Shown one piece after another: positions 11,770-21,906 of a stretch of DNA of 64,000 nt. The notes beneath the pieces were generated by a model, which saw only the letters and a list, made by a program, of their open reading frames with translations, did not search any database and was not told the origin of the DNA. The stretch is from Gerris lacustris (lineage: Eukaryota; Arthropoda; Insecta; Hemiptera; Gerridae): contig OX578286.1 of the NCBI GenBank assembly GCA_951217055.1, positions 28,030,720 to 28,094,719 on the forward strand, in the 5' to 3' direction. How positions within the stretch are numbered: position 1 is the stretch's first letter; the number at the start of each line of letters is the position of its first letter. The position numbers were made by a program, and so were the translations under genes.

Positions 11770-12895
11770 ATAATTTGAAACTAAGTTTGATGTTAGTATG
11801 ATACTATGTTTGATGTTAGTATGAAACTAAGTTTTATATTAGTTTGATGTTAGTTTGATTCAATATTTGATATAAGTTTGAAGTTTGTTTGATAATCCGT
11901 TTGATGTTTGTTTAAAATACTAAGTTTGATGTAAGTTTGAAGTTAGTTTGATACTAAGTTTGATTCAATGTTTGATGTTAGTTTGATACAATGTTTGATG
12001 TAAGTTTGATACTAAGTTTGAAGTTTGTTTGACACTAAGTTTGATACAATGTTTGATGTAAGTTTGATACAATGTTTGATGTAAGTTTAATACAATGTTT
12101 GATGTAACTTTTATACTAACTTTGAAGTTAGTTTGATACTAAATTTGATTCAATGTTTGATGTTAGTTTGATACAATGTTTGATGTAAGTTTGATACTAA
12201 GTATGAAGTTTGTTTGATACTATGTTTGATTCAATGTTTAATGTTAGTTTGATACAATGTTTGATATAAGTTTGATACTAAGTTTGAAGTTAGTTTGATA
12301 CTAAGTTTGATGTTAGTTTGACACTAAGGTTGATACAATGTTTGATGTAAGTTTGATACAATGTTTGATGTAAGTTTGATACAATTTTTGATGTAAGTTT
12401 AATACAATGTTTGATACTAAGTTTGAAGTTAGTTTGATACTAAGTTTGATTCAATGTTTGATGTTAGTTTGATACTAAGTTAGAAGTTAGTTTGATACTA
12501 AGTTTGATACTAAGTTTGATGTTAGTTTGATACTATGTTTGATATATGTTTGATACTAAGTTTGATGTTAGTTTGATACTAAGTTTGATACTAAGTTTGA
12601 TGTTAGTTTGATACTATGTTTGATATATGTTTGATACTAAGTTTGATGTTAGTTTGATACTAAGTTTGATACTAAGTTTGATGTTAGTTTGATACTAAGT
12701 TTGATACTAAGTTTGATGTTAGTTTGATACTATGTTTGATATATGTTTGATACTAAGTTGGATGTTAGCTTGATACTAAGTTTGATGTTAGTTTAATACT
12801 AAGTTTGAAGTTAGTTTGATAATCCGTTTAATGTTAGTTTGATGTTAGTTGGATGTTGGTTTGATAATAAGTTTGATACTAGTTTGAAATTAGTT
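11770..12895. repeat. GTTTGATA(C)TAA / GTTTGATGTTA array
   Basis: About 1.1 kb of alternating 10-12-bp units (GTTTGATACTAA, GTTTGATGTTA, GTTTGATACAAT). Longer superunits of roughly 60-110 bp recur, such as GTTTGATACTATGTTTGATA within 12520-12750. The array ends about 10 bp from the proposed splice donor of the minus-strand exon at 12906. Confidence 0.9.
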
Positions 12896-12905
12896 CGATT
12901 CTAAC

Positions 12906-13044
12906 CTCTTCCCAGACGAGTGTTTTGCTTTGACCAGGCCTCAGGTTCATAATCTTGAGCTCGGCTGCTTTAAGGACACCATCAGCTGTAAATTCAACGT
13001 TGGGTTTCCCCTGCTCCATCTCCACACTCACGTTCTTCAAGTAC
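12906..13044 (-). CDS. Candidate internal exon, glutamate-receptor-like (NMDA-type?) N-terminal domain
   Basis: A 139-bp minus-strand segment with a good acceptor (TTTCTGAATGTTGCAG just upstream, exon starting at 13044) and a GT donor (GAAGAG|GTTAGA, exon ending at 12906). It has no stops. It encodes 46 residues: [46 protein letters not shown], entered in phase 2 and left in phase 0. Its base composition is much less AT-rich than its surroundings. The pattern (V.FT.DG..K...LKI.NLRPG....W.E) resembles the end of the amino-terminal ligand-binding-like domain of ionotropic glutamate receptors, where a V.F...G......I.N......W..VG.W signature is usual. That identity is inferred from the pattern and is not certain. 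No neighbouring exons were found, so any host gene would have large introns here. Confidence 0.5.
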
Positions 13045-13357
13045 CTGCAACATTCAGAAAAATCATCATTAGAACTCAATCTAAAAGGAAAATGGAGTTT
13101 TCACCTAAAATATAATTGAAATTAAATCTTTCATGGATGTCATTCTGCAAATGTCAAATTTGTGCTGACAGTTCAAATGTTATGGGCCCATTGATGGGTT
13201 ATTTTTGACAAACCATCAAAATTTCATCAAGAAATCATTCTTTTGAAGATATAGTTGCTGAACCAAAGATAAGATGGTAAGCAAGATATGGACAGCAAAT
13301 TGCTTGGAGGGACCATAAGTATGCTCATAAATGGGCCAAATCCTTATAAAAGTAAAC
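13045..13357. other. AT-rich stretch without recognised features
   Basis: Would be upstream intron if the exon at 12906-13044 is real. A segment at 13195-13260 (TTGACAAACCATCAAAATTTCAT) recalls the middle of family B but is short and diverged. Confidence 0.4.
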
Positions 13358-13470
13358 AAAAATGGTCTGCCAATTAGTATGACACATAGCTTGCTCACAT
13401 CGTAGTTCGTATATAAATGATTTTATGTTTTTATAACCTATCGTTGCCGAATTTATTTAATTTTCCAGGC
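13358..13470 (+). mobile_element. Family B 5' fragment
   Basis: GGTCTGCCAATTAGTATGAC through TTTATTTAATTTTCC matches the first 110 bp of other family B copies. Confidence 0.7.
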
Positions 13471-13483
13471 GTATAAATCAGGC

Positions 13484-14204
13484 TTAAGCCTGGTTTACAC
13501 GATCGTTAGACGAGTACTTGGTCAAAGTAGTTGAACTTTGATACACTATCACTATAATATAAAGTAGAGGTTAAGATAGATTGTGTGAAATGTTTTTCCC
13601 TCAAGAACTTTCCAGTTAAATTGTACTTAAAAAGTTATAAAACAGTGGTGATATATCACCTTCTGGTGAACAAAACCCACCTCTACCTCACATCTGACAA
13701 TTTTTAAAAGCTTTTATTTAACTTGCAATGTATGTATGTTCGAGTCAAATCTTGCTACTAAATTTTAAAGCAGTTATTCTCAACCGATTGAAACGAAATT
13801 TTGCTTACATGTTTAGTGTGGATGACAATACATAGTTAGTTAAGTGACATCATTCTAAATCCAATATGGCGGACTAGTTATTTTTTAAGCACGCCCATGA
13901 TATGGGTATCAAATGAAAGTGTTTGCTGAGAAGAATACGAATAAAAGGTTGTTTTTAAAAATGTGTTTTAAAAAAAATTATTTGACTGCTCGTTCTCATA
14001 ATTTTAGGTGGTTTTAGGTTTCTAATGTTAGGTGGACGCCATTTTTGTTTTTATCAAAGTCTAATTTGATGGAGCCCATCCAAAACAACTTGGATGTCCA
14101 AGTTGAGTTTCATACCCAGTTTACACGATCCAAGTACCGTCAAAGTAGAGTCAAAACTGACTTGGTCCAAGTATACTTGGATCGTGTAAATGTGGCTTTA
14201 TGGA
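13484..14204. mobile_element. TTTACACGATC hairpin element and partial copy
   Basis: Positions 14113-14199 form an 88-bp hairpin: ACCCAGTTTACACGATCCAA pairs with TTGGATCGTGTAAATGTGG, arms about 25 bp. A direct partial copy lies at 13484-13535 (GCCTGGTTTACACGATCG, then GAGTACTTGGTCAAAGTAG). The sequence between contains a CAATATGGCGGACTAG segment found near other repeats. No transposase is present; this is most likely a MITE with a solo half. Confidence 0.65.
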
Positions 14205-14252
14205 TATCGTGTAATATTTTTATTAATATTTGTTGATATCGGTTAATATATT

Positions 14253-14705
14253 GCTTCCGAGCTTACCGAAGGTAACGGAAGCATTGTGTTCACTTTTGAG
14301 AACGAAAAACTTTTATGCCTCCGATTTTAAAAATTCCAAGACAGAAATCCGTTTCAGACATCAGGGAACATTTTTGGTCTCGTGTCTGTCTGTCTGTCGG
14401 ACTGTGTCTCCGCGAATTATGAAACATGCGACGATAACTTGAGTAAATGTCAACCGATTTTGATGAAATTTGGTAGACATGTTCATTTTGCCAATGCCCA
14501 GGACGAGTCGTTGGACAACGTTATCCGTCCAAGCGTTCACGAGCAAGGCTCGCGTAAACGTGAACTTCAAATTTATAATTGGAATTTTAGGTCGGGAAAA
14601 AAATCTAACTTCATCTATTCAATGAGACAAACATTTTTTTTCAAATACCATTTTTTAGTAAAACCAACAGCGACACCGCTATGAAGTGTTAAAGATCGCT
14701 AAAAC
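14253..14705 (+). mobile_element. Composite B/G dispersed repeat
   Basis: Starts with the reverse form of the terminal hairpin (GCTTCCGAGCTTACCGAAGG..CGGAAGC, 14253-14282), runs through the B end block (AGACAGAAATCCGTTTCAGA), then switches to the G core (GACGATAACTTGAGTAAA, CGTCCAAGCGTTCACG, TTTTAGGTCGGGAAAA). The inverted counterpart is 57265-57737, so this composite is itself a repeated unit. Confidence 0.7.
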
Positions 14706-14765
14706 TATTAATAGTTTTTACACAATAAACAATATAACAATAATTTGAATGTTAATATAACAATA

Positions 14766-15048
14766 AAGTACCTAATAGGATGCGAGGAAGCTATGTGCCA
14801 CACTAATTGGCAGTCTATTTTTATTTTTTATTTTATAATATATGTAAAATTGTTTTTATAGTTGACGTTTAATAAAATAAGAAAATAATCTTATTCTTAA
14901 AATTTAATCTTTAAAACGGGGAAAAATTAAATAAATAATTAAAATAAATAATTTGACACAAATAGATTGTAGGTTGTAAAAGCATAAAATCATTTAAGTA
15001 TATGAAATTGGACGCGAGGATGCTATGTGCCACACTAATTGGCAGAAT
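14766..15048 (-). mobile_element. Family B, inverted and duplicated fragment
   Basis: AGGATGCGAGGAAGCTATGTGCC and ACACTAATTGGCAGTCT at 14778-14817 are the reverse of the family B start. A second end (GACGCGAGGATGCTATGTG..ACACTAATTGGCAG) follows at 15010-15045. The two ends lie in the same orientation 230 bp apart. Confidence 0.65.
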
Positions 15049-15704
15049 TTTTTTATTATTATTTCATCGATTACAGTGTTCTGTGTCTTTTCATTTGTTT
15101 AATCCTTAAGTTGTCTTAATTACTATTCCCTGAATTCAAAGGCAAAGTAGGTAAATATTTAGGGAAACAAAATAAAAATAGTTGCATAAATAATAACAAA
15201 AATTCGATCCAAGGAGGTATTGAAATATTGCAAATTTGAGGCGTTTGAATTTTCCTTAGAAAATACCCAACTAAACAAGAATTTATAACAATAGTGTTAA
15301 AGGATTTTATAAAGGATTACGTAAATATCACTGGCAAATAAATAAATTGATGAATACAATGAAGAAATTAATAGATGAACAGGTAGAGAAAGCTTACAAT
15401 GAATATTTGATAAGGGAAACTTTAATATTCGGTTTATTGCCTTGTATAAAGAGAATTAGTAATGATTCAAAGCCAAAACTCTAGACATTACTCTAGCCAT
15501 TAGTGTGCAATGCACTATAAAGACAGACATACTAATGGCTAAGATCACTTAATATTAATAGCGCTTTGTTTGTTATCAGTATGACTATGCTTCACATTAT
15601 CTCATTATAATTAACATTATACACCAATACTTAAATAAAATACTTAAGGAATTAGCGATGATGGAGATGGAGGTCATCTTAATGATTACAAGTAAGTTTT
15701 AAGG
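15049..15704. other. AT-rich stretch without genes
   Basis: No gene. A short hairpin occurs at 15493-15544 (TAGCCATTAGT and ACTAATGGCTA around a 30-nt loop). Confidence 0.45.
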
Positions 15705-15711
15705 CTTAGTG

Positions 15712-15782
15712 TCTGTTTATAGGCACTGATGATGGCTTTATAAAAGCCGAAAGCTGCTTTGATGCTTTGATTAATAAACAAG
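15712..15782 (+). ncRNA. Hammerhead-ribozyme-like motif, best copy
   Basis: CTGATGA (15726-15732), then one extra T, a perfect 6-bp hairpin GGCTTT-ATA-AAAGCC (15734-15748), then GAAA (15749-15752). AGC (15752-15754) can pair with GCT (15764-15766), giving a short stem III followed by a U at the expected cleavage position. GTTTAT (15715-15720) can pair with ATAAAC (15774-15779) as a distal stem I. This follows the type I hammerhead order (stem I, CUGANGA, stem II, GAAA, stem III, UH, stem I). The extra base between CUGANGA and stem II is not canonical, so catalytic activity is unproven. Related motifs occur at 16196-16220, 26226, 44346, 52703 and 59337. Confidence 0.55.
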
Positions 15783-15904
15783 TATTTTTTACGTAGAGAA
15801 ACTGTTTCTTTGCATTTATTGAATAAATAGTTGTGCATGAAGTCTCACGTAAAAAGGGTTTCGTTTGTATTGTGATCATGAAATTATTGGAATAACAGAA
15901 ACTG

Positions 15905-16081
15905 TCTCTCCACGTAAATCTACGTATGGTAAATCTACGCATGGTAAATCTACGTATGGCAAATCTACTTATGGTAAATCTACGTATGGTAAATCTACTT
16001 ATGGTAAATCTACGTATGGTAAATCGACATATGGTAAATCTACGTGTGGTAAATCTACGTATGGTAAATATACGAATAATT
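15905..16081 (+). repeat. 15-bp minisatellite TCTACGTATGGTAAA
   Basis: About 11 copies of a 15-bp unit coding KSTYG in frame. The incidental open frame (15865-16083) starts with non-repeat sequence MYCDHEIIGITETVSPR. Related units reappear at 16706-16825 (TATACGTATGGTAAA), so one array seems to have been split by the family C insertion between them. Confidence 0.9.
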
Positions 16082-16085
16082 AGTT

Positions 16086-16480
16086 GGTTTGACTGAGATT
16101 TTGTGGTACCCCTTCATAATTATGACTAGAGAGGTTGGTAGAAAGTAACACTACAATATTGTCACCACAATTTTTATTATAAAATCACAAACGCGTTTCG
16201 ACAAATAACATCATCTTCAGTGTGTGTGTTAACTTAGTAAGAGTTAATTCTGTACTAAGCTAACTATTTTAAAAACATTTATTATAAACTAACAGTACAA
16301 GGTGGGGGTGGACTAGGGTCGTGTGGGTAGAAGGATTAGGTCGAAAGGAACAAGATAAGGGATATAGGGTTGAGATTTAAGTCGGAAAAACAAGTAAAGG
16401 TAAAAGGTTCAGGTAATATTTGGTTTTTCAACTGCTAAAATAATAATTTCTTATATTGCTATGACTAAAATATCTTACAA
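16086..16480 (-). mobile_element. Family C element with hammerhead-like motif
   Basis: Matches 32468-32750 in the same order: ACTAGAGAGGTT, AAAGTAACAC, AATATTGTCAC.ACAATTTT, AACGCGTTTCGACA, CATCTTCAGTGT, GTAAGAGT, AAACTAACAGTA, and a GGTGGGG-type G-rich tract. On the minus strand CTGAAGA (16220-16214) is followed by GATG-TTATT-TGTC and GAAAC, the hammerhead-like arrangement reported in Penelope-like element repeats. No reverse transcriptase is present, so this is a terminal fragment at most. Confidence 0.55.
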
Positions 16481-16941
16481 CTAACCACATTATTTAAAAA
16501 TATATATTTTTTAAAGGTTTTACAAGTGCAGAGTTGTTAAGATTAGATTTTTCATTAAAACATGCTATACTTGTGTCTTGGATAGCTCTTTGAATTTCTA
16601 AGTTTTCTAAGAGGTCCAATTTCTTATTGTTTTGGCACGAGTGTATAAGTTCATAATTATCAACATCAAATATATGATCGGTTTCTAGAACATGGTTGGC
16701 AAAACTAGATATACGTATGGTAAATATACGTATGGTAAATCTACTACTAGATATACGTACTATATATACTTACGTAAATATACGTATGGTAAAGCTACAT
16801 ATGGTAAATCTACGTACGATTTACGTTTGAGTTAGGTACAGTTTGTGTTATTCCATTAAGATGACCTCCATAGGCCTCCATAAGAATAAAATTATTAATC
16901 GGTAGGGAACTGCCGATAAAAAAAAACTCAATGAACGACTG
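16481..16941. repeat. Gap filler and residual 15-bp units
   Basis: 16481-16700 shows nothing recognisable. Positions 16706-16825 hold scattered TACGTATGGTAAA units. From 16837 the string CAGTTTGTGTTATTCCA also occurs near 26300, suggesting another repeat end. Confidence 0.5.
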
Positions 16942-17565
16942 CCAATTAGATGTGGCACATAGCATCCTATCACATACTTTATTGATATGTCCCTCTACCC
17001 TTTAAGGATAGGTCCTGGAAATGAGGAAAAAAAAATAGATTTCTGTGGACCAATGATATTTCCGGGAATTAGTATAAAAAAGTCACATTTTAGAAATTTG
17101 AGGGGGCTGTAACGATATGGTGACCCAAAATTTTTATTTTTGAAGGGTGTATCAATTTAAAGGTATTGAAATGTAGATCACAAATATTTTTTATTTAATA
17201 ATTTTTTAACGAGCGCCAAGACGGCATAACCATGGTGTTGGGCACTCGGTACAAATAAAACAATTTGAGAGATTACAAAAAATAGTAACAATAGTAATTA
17301 TAAATTTAAAACTTCATAAAATTAATACATATCGTGTTTCCAATATGTCGGCCATTTTACCCCCAAAAGAACCAGATATGTTCATACCTAAGATGCTAAA
17401 GGATTATGTGCAACCGTGCTCCCTCAAAGTGCAACTTTTTATACATAATATATTCGTAAAATAAAAAATAATGTAGGAAATATGAATTTTTATGACCAAA
17501 GAAACCTATTTAGAAGCTTGCTGGTAGGTACTTGACGTGATTGTTTTAGTTTTACCAACGAAACT
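16942..17565 (+). mobile_element. Family B fragment followed by family D
   Basis: 16942-16992 is the start of family B (GACTGCCAATTAGATGTGGC). From about 17040 the sequence is family D: ATCAATTTAAAGGTATTGAA, GTAGATCACAAATAT, CCTAAGATGCTAAAGGA, CAAAGAAACCTATTTAG, GCTTGCTGGTAGGTACTTGA. The same order recurs at 22660-23160. No coding capacity is seen. Confidence 0.6.
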
Positions 17566-17727
17566 CTAATAAAAAGAACTGTTTCCTAAACATTAGTCGG
17601 CAAACTCAAACAAAATAGAGAGTCAATTAGTGTGGCACATAGATTCCTCACATCCTATCACGTACTTTATTGATTTTATGCTTTTACAAACCATTATCGT
17701 CTAATTTTTTAATTGTTTCCCCTTTTA

Positions 17728-18191
17728 GTCCACAGGCCACCATAAGAAGTGAGTCGCTGATTGATAAAGTTTTCTTACCTTATGGAATCGCTTATTTATG
17801 CCTTGTCCACCGATGAATTGGGTATATGGCAACTGGGCGCTGGGCCATTTCTTTTTTGTTGAAATGCCAAAAAATTGCCCTTGTGCGGGAACATTGCAAA
17901 GAGATAGATAAAATTTTGATTTTCACAGGATCGTTTAATTAAATTATTTAAAAAACAGTGGTACACGTGGCCACCGATACGAGTGGGCCATTTTCTTTTC
18001 AATGTCCCCGCAGAGCGATATGTTTGGGGCGGTGGACACCCCAAACGGCCCACTCTTATATACCCTTCATCTTATATACCTTATACATCTTATATACCCA
18101 ATTCATCGGTGGACAAGACATAAATAAGCGATTCCATAAGGTAAGAAAACTTTATCAATCAGCGACTCACTTCTTATGGTGGCCTGTGGAC
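17728..18191. mobile_element. 464-bp MITE with 100-bp TIRs and TA duplication
   Basis: Ends GTCCACAGGCCACCATAAG and its reverse complement. The arms match over 100 bp with one difference (ATGCC/ATGTC) and are flanked by TA on both sides (17726-17727 and 18192-18193). TA duplication is the signature of Tc1/mariner-type transposases. The 264-bp middle has no transposase frame, so the element is non-autonomous. Confidence 0.9.
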
Positions 18192-18250
18192 TATTTTTTT
18201 TATTAATCTGTCAAAATTGTTTTGATTTTTTGCATGAATTAAAGTATTAA

Positions 18251-18398
18251 TTTAATTTAAATCAAATTATAATTATTATTAACTACGGGAAACAGACAGT
18301 GAAAAATACACTCCTGTGCCGGGATCCCGGCACAGGAGTGTATTTTTCACTGTCTGTTTCCCGTAGTTAATAATAATTATAATTTGATTTAAATTAAA
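18251..18398. repeat. Perfect 148-bp palindrome of SINE 3' halves
   Basis: Two 74-bp arms, perfectly complementary, meet at GGGA|TCCC (centre 18324/18325) with no spacer. Each arm is the 3' half of the SINE family seen at 39787-39868 and 44071-44200 (CCCGGCAC, TATTTTTC-CTGTCTGTTTCCCGTAG, TAATAATTATAATTTGATTT). The two halves are joined head to head inside family B. Confidence 0.9.
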
Positions 18399-18880
18399 AT
18401 TTAACTTTCCGTAGTATGAAAACTACCAAAAACTTAAAAAATTGAATTTAGTATTAATTTAGTAAAAGTTAAAGAGCACAAAAGGTTCAAATTAATTTGG
18501 GACTATCTGCGGGTTACTTTCGATAAAATATAAAAGTTTTAAACAAATCAAATCGGTACTTTTGATGCTACAGGTGTAAATAAGTGTAAGTTTTTGTGCA
18601 TGTGGAAGAAAAACAAATAGGCGCAGAAAGTTGAAACTTTTATGAGACCAACAATGAGCTAATTATGACCTACCATCCAAATTTCATTAAAATCGGACAG
18701 GCAGTTTTTAACATATGTTTGTTTGCAAAAATTGAACGACAGACAGACACGGAACAAAAAAATGTTCCCTTATATCTGAAACGGATTTCTGTCTTGGAAT
18801 TTTTGAAATAGGAGACCTAAACATTTTTCGTTCTTCAGAACGATCACACAGCTTCCGTTACCTTCGGTAAGCTCGGAAGC

Positions 18881-19820
18881 AAAAGAAACAACTAATTGTT
18901 GTAAAAATACAGTTGATTAATAAATGGTTCATTCATTCATTAAATTTAAATGCGGAAGAAATAGAGTTTCATTAATACATGAACAAATGAATGGTCGGTC
19001 TATTTAGGAGATCAAAGTGAGACACACATTAAATTTAAACACAGAAATTAATTCCTCCTTTAAATACATTTGTACGATGTGGCCCCACATCATTATTAAT
19101 TTGAATACTTGATCAATTAACGTCTAAATTTGTGATCCAAAATTTAAAATTCTTATCTTGATTAACCATTTTCTATAATAAATATCTTAAGGTCATTGGC
19201 TTTTTAACCTTGTTTCATTTTAGTTCTATTTTATTCTAAAAATGAGATATTTTCAGCTCTCATAAAACAAAAGTATGAAATAAATTCATAATCTATGTAA
19301 ATAATTTCTGGAGAAGTACAAAAAGAAAAGAAATTTAATGAAATGTAGTTGCTGGTTTGGCTGTATTTGAACGTGGCCTGGCAACTTTATCATTTATTTA
19401 TTTTCAACCTCTATTTTAATTTTATATTTTTAAATACATTCCTCACTTTACTTACTCGTGGATCTTTTATAACCTTTTATTTTTTTATTTTTTCATTTTT
19501 TAATTTATTTATTATTGTTATATAAGTAGAGAAATTTTCATTCTTCATTTTATATCGTCTTTTTTTGAGGATAAAATTTTAATCTGAATTGTTCAGCGTA
19601 ATATGTATTAAACTACAGTATTAAACTCCAGTATTAAACCATTTGTTAACGAGTGAGGTCAAGTCTGACCCATAACTAAAATATATACTACCTAAAACAT
19701 AAAGAATTTTGTATACTTAATTTAATTGGAGTCTAGGTAACCTTTCCTTTATTTATCCTTAAGCAATTGACAGATCGACACTTCTGTAAATAGTCTACAG
19801 TACGTTAGAAATCAATTTTT
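18881..19820. other. AT-rich stretch without genes
   Basis: No gene, RNA or element boundary is recognised. Confidence 0.5.
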
Positions 19821-19825
19821 GTAGA

Positions 19826-20845
19826 TTGACAGCGCAGGAAAGTCGAAAAAATGAGGTGGGGAGAAAAAGAATGGGAGCTTAGGATCTTTAAAATATGTAC
19901 TGTACTTTAATTGGCTCCCCACCTAATTGTTTTGACTTTCCCCCGCTGTCAATGCACTAAAACTTATTTCGAACAAACTTTAAACTAGTTACAGAGGATT
20001 TAATATCCTGTACTCTCATTGGCTCCCAACTTAATTTTTCGACTTTCCCTCGCTGTCAATGCACTAAAACTTATTTCGAACAAACTGTAAACTAGTTACA
20101 GAGGATTCAATATCCTGTACTCTCATTGGCTACCCACCTAATTTTTTCGACTTTCCCCCGCTGTCAATGCACTAAAACTTATTTCGAACAAACTGTAAAC
20201 TAGTTACAGAGGATTCAATATCTTGACCTCTCATTGGCTCCACACCTAATTTTTCGACTTTTCCCCGCTGTCAATGTACTAAAACTAACTTTAAACAAAC
20301 TGTAAACTAGTTACAGAAGATACAATATCCTTTACTCTCATTGGCTCCCCCCCTAATTTTTTTGACTTTCCCCCGCTGTCAATGCACTAAAACTTATTTC
20401 GACAAACTGTAAACTAGTTTAAGAGGATTCAATATCTTGACCTCTCATTGGCTCCACACCTAATTTTTCGACTTTTCCCCGCTGTCAATGCACTAAAACA
20501 TATTTCGAACAAACTGTAAACTAGTTACAGAGGATTCAATATCCTGTACTCTCATTGGCTCCACACCTAATTTTTCGACTTTTCCGAGCTGTCAATGCAC
20601 TATGCCAATAAAGAATTTGTTTAAAAAAAAAAAAAAAAAAACTTATTTCGAACAAACTGTAAACTAGTTACGGAGGATTCAATATCCTGTACTCTCATTG
20701 GCTCCCCACCTAATTTCTTCGACTTTCCCCTGCTGTCAATGCACTAAAACTTATTTCGAACTAACTGTAAACTAGTTACGGAGGATTCAATATCCAGTAC
20801 TCTCATTGGCTCCCCCCTAATTTTTTCGACTTCCTCCGAAAACTT
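19826..20845. repeat. 108-bp minisatellite with an inverted edge unit
   Basis: About eight to nine units of 108 bp: GCACTAAAACTTATTTCGAA, CTGTAAACTAGTTACAGAGG, ATTCAATATCCTGTACTCTC, ATTGGCTCCCCACCTAATTT, TTTCGACTTTCCCCCGCTGT. The left edge (19829-19860) carries part of the unit inverted (GACAGCGCAGGAAAGTCGAA). A solo inverted relative lies at 23870-23920. Confidence 0.9.
20602..20641 (+). mobile_element. Very short retroposed insertion
   Basis: Inside one 108-bp unit, GCACTA is followed by TGCCAATAAAGAATTTGTTT and about 20 A, after which the unit resumes at ACTTATTTCG. The insert is thus about 20 bp of a transcript end carrying a polyadenylation signal, plus its A tail. It looks like an extremely 5'-truncated LINE-mediated insertion. 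Confidence 0.7.
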
Positions 20846-21384
20846 ATTTAGACACAGACTGTAGTTTTTCTGTCGAAACAAAGCATATTAACAGTGTTTA
20901 ATCCAATATAAATTTTATATTTGATCTAATACACTCAAGTTCATCTTCTATGAACATTTTAAAGAAATTCAATTGCTATCCTTCATAACGACTTGGAGAA
21001 GAACAATACTTTAAGAAAACTGGGCATCTCATTATATTTAAAGACGTCGAAGTACTAGACTTAGACTATCAAGTACTGCAATAGGATCCTTGGAAAAACC
21101 GAAGGAAAGAAACAAAATAAATGGAAAGGTTAAACTTGGCTACAGAACAACATGAGAACTCATGAAGGAAAAAATCTAGCTCAAACCAAGGACAAGTAAA
21201 ACCCTATTATCAAGGAAAAGTCCTTACTATTTTCTCTCCTCAACACAATAAATACATAAAATATTATAATATGTGATTTAAAAATAACCCTCACAAAACA
21301 AAGGTGAAATTTGAGGTCATATTGAACAAGGCTGGACTCAACCAACACAACTTATTTTTTACTCTCTCAAATATGTTCCATATA
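20846..21384. other. Stretch without recognised features
   Basis: No gene, no repeat boundary recognised. Confidence 0.45.
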
Positions 21385-21660
21385 AAAAGAGAAAGTATTG
21401 TGATGGCACGAAATTTTGCTTTTGATATTATGATAGACTTACACATTTTGAAGTCTACCTGAGCCCAAAAAAGCAGTTTTTGAAAAAAGGTCTTTCTGCT
21501 GTCTTTGCAGACGCGTGGAGCCTAAACTAATGGGCCAATTTCGATAAAATTTGGTATACAGGTACAGGTTCATATAAATCATACCTCGAGGCGAAATCAA
21601 GAAATTAATTGCAGCTATAAATTTGGGGGCGCTACCCCTTAAAAACAAAATTTATTTGCC
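21385..21660 (-). mobile_element. Dispersed family A copy
   Basis: Reverse relative of 53740-54020: AGAAAGTATTGTGATGGCACG, CTGTCTTTGCAGACG, CCTAAACTAATGGGCC, AATTTCGATAAAATTTGGTA, CATACCTCGAGGCGAAATC, AATTTGGGGGCGCTACCCC. Confidence 0.75.
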
Positions 21661-21906
21661 CAAAATCAGGAAAAATATTGCGAACTTCACAATTTAACAT
21701 TTGTGTGATCAGCAAGCAACGGTGAAACTATTGCAAAAAGTTTATTTTAAATTTTTTTGTGGTGTATAATTTTAATGGATTTCAAAAGTAGATCACAAAT
21801 ATTATATCACGTTTTCCAAATAGCGGCCATTATACTCCCAATTTTTTTTAAATTTCCCCCTCCCCTCTCCACTAACCCATCAGAACTAGTCCTAAAAGTC
21901 GAATTA
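21661..21906 (+). mobile_element. Family D fragment
   Basis: GATCACAAATATTATATCACG and AAATAGCGGCCATTATACTCCCA match family D at 17160-17360 and 22725-22775. The copy continues at 22660 after the foldback element. Confidence 0.55.

Larger units (their letters stand above)
17620..18880 (+). mobile_element. Family B copy with two nested insertions
   Basis: Reads from AGAGTCAATTAGTGTGGC through the whole B order to the terminal hairpin at 18851-18880 (GCTTCCGTTACCTTCGG..CGGAAGC). It is interrupted by the MITE at 17728-18191 and the palindrome at 18251-18398. B sequence resumes exactly after each insert, which gives a relative age order: B first, then both inserts. Confidence 0.8.

Noticed and set aside
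15865..16083. KSTYG-repeat protein
   Set aside because: A 15-bp minisatellite read in frame; the non-repeat start has no recognisable domain.
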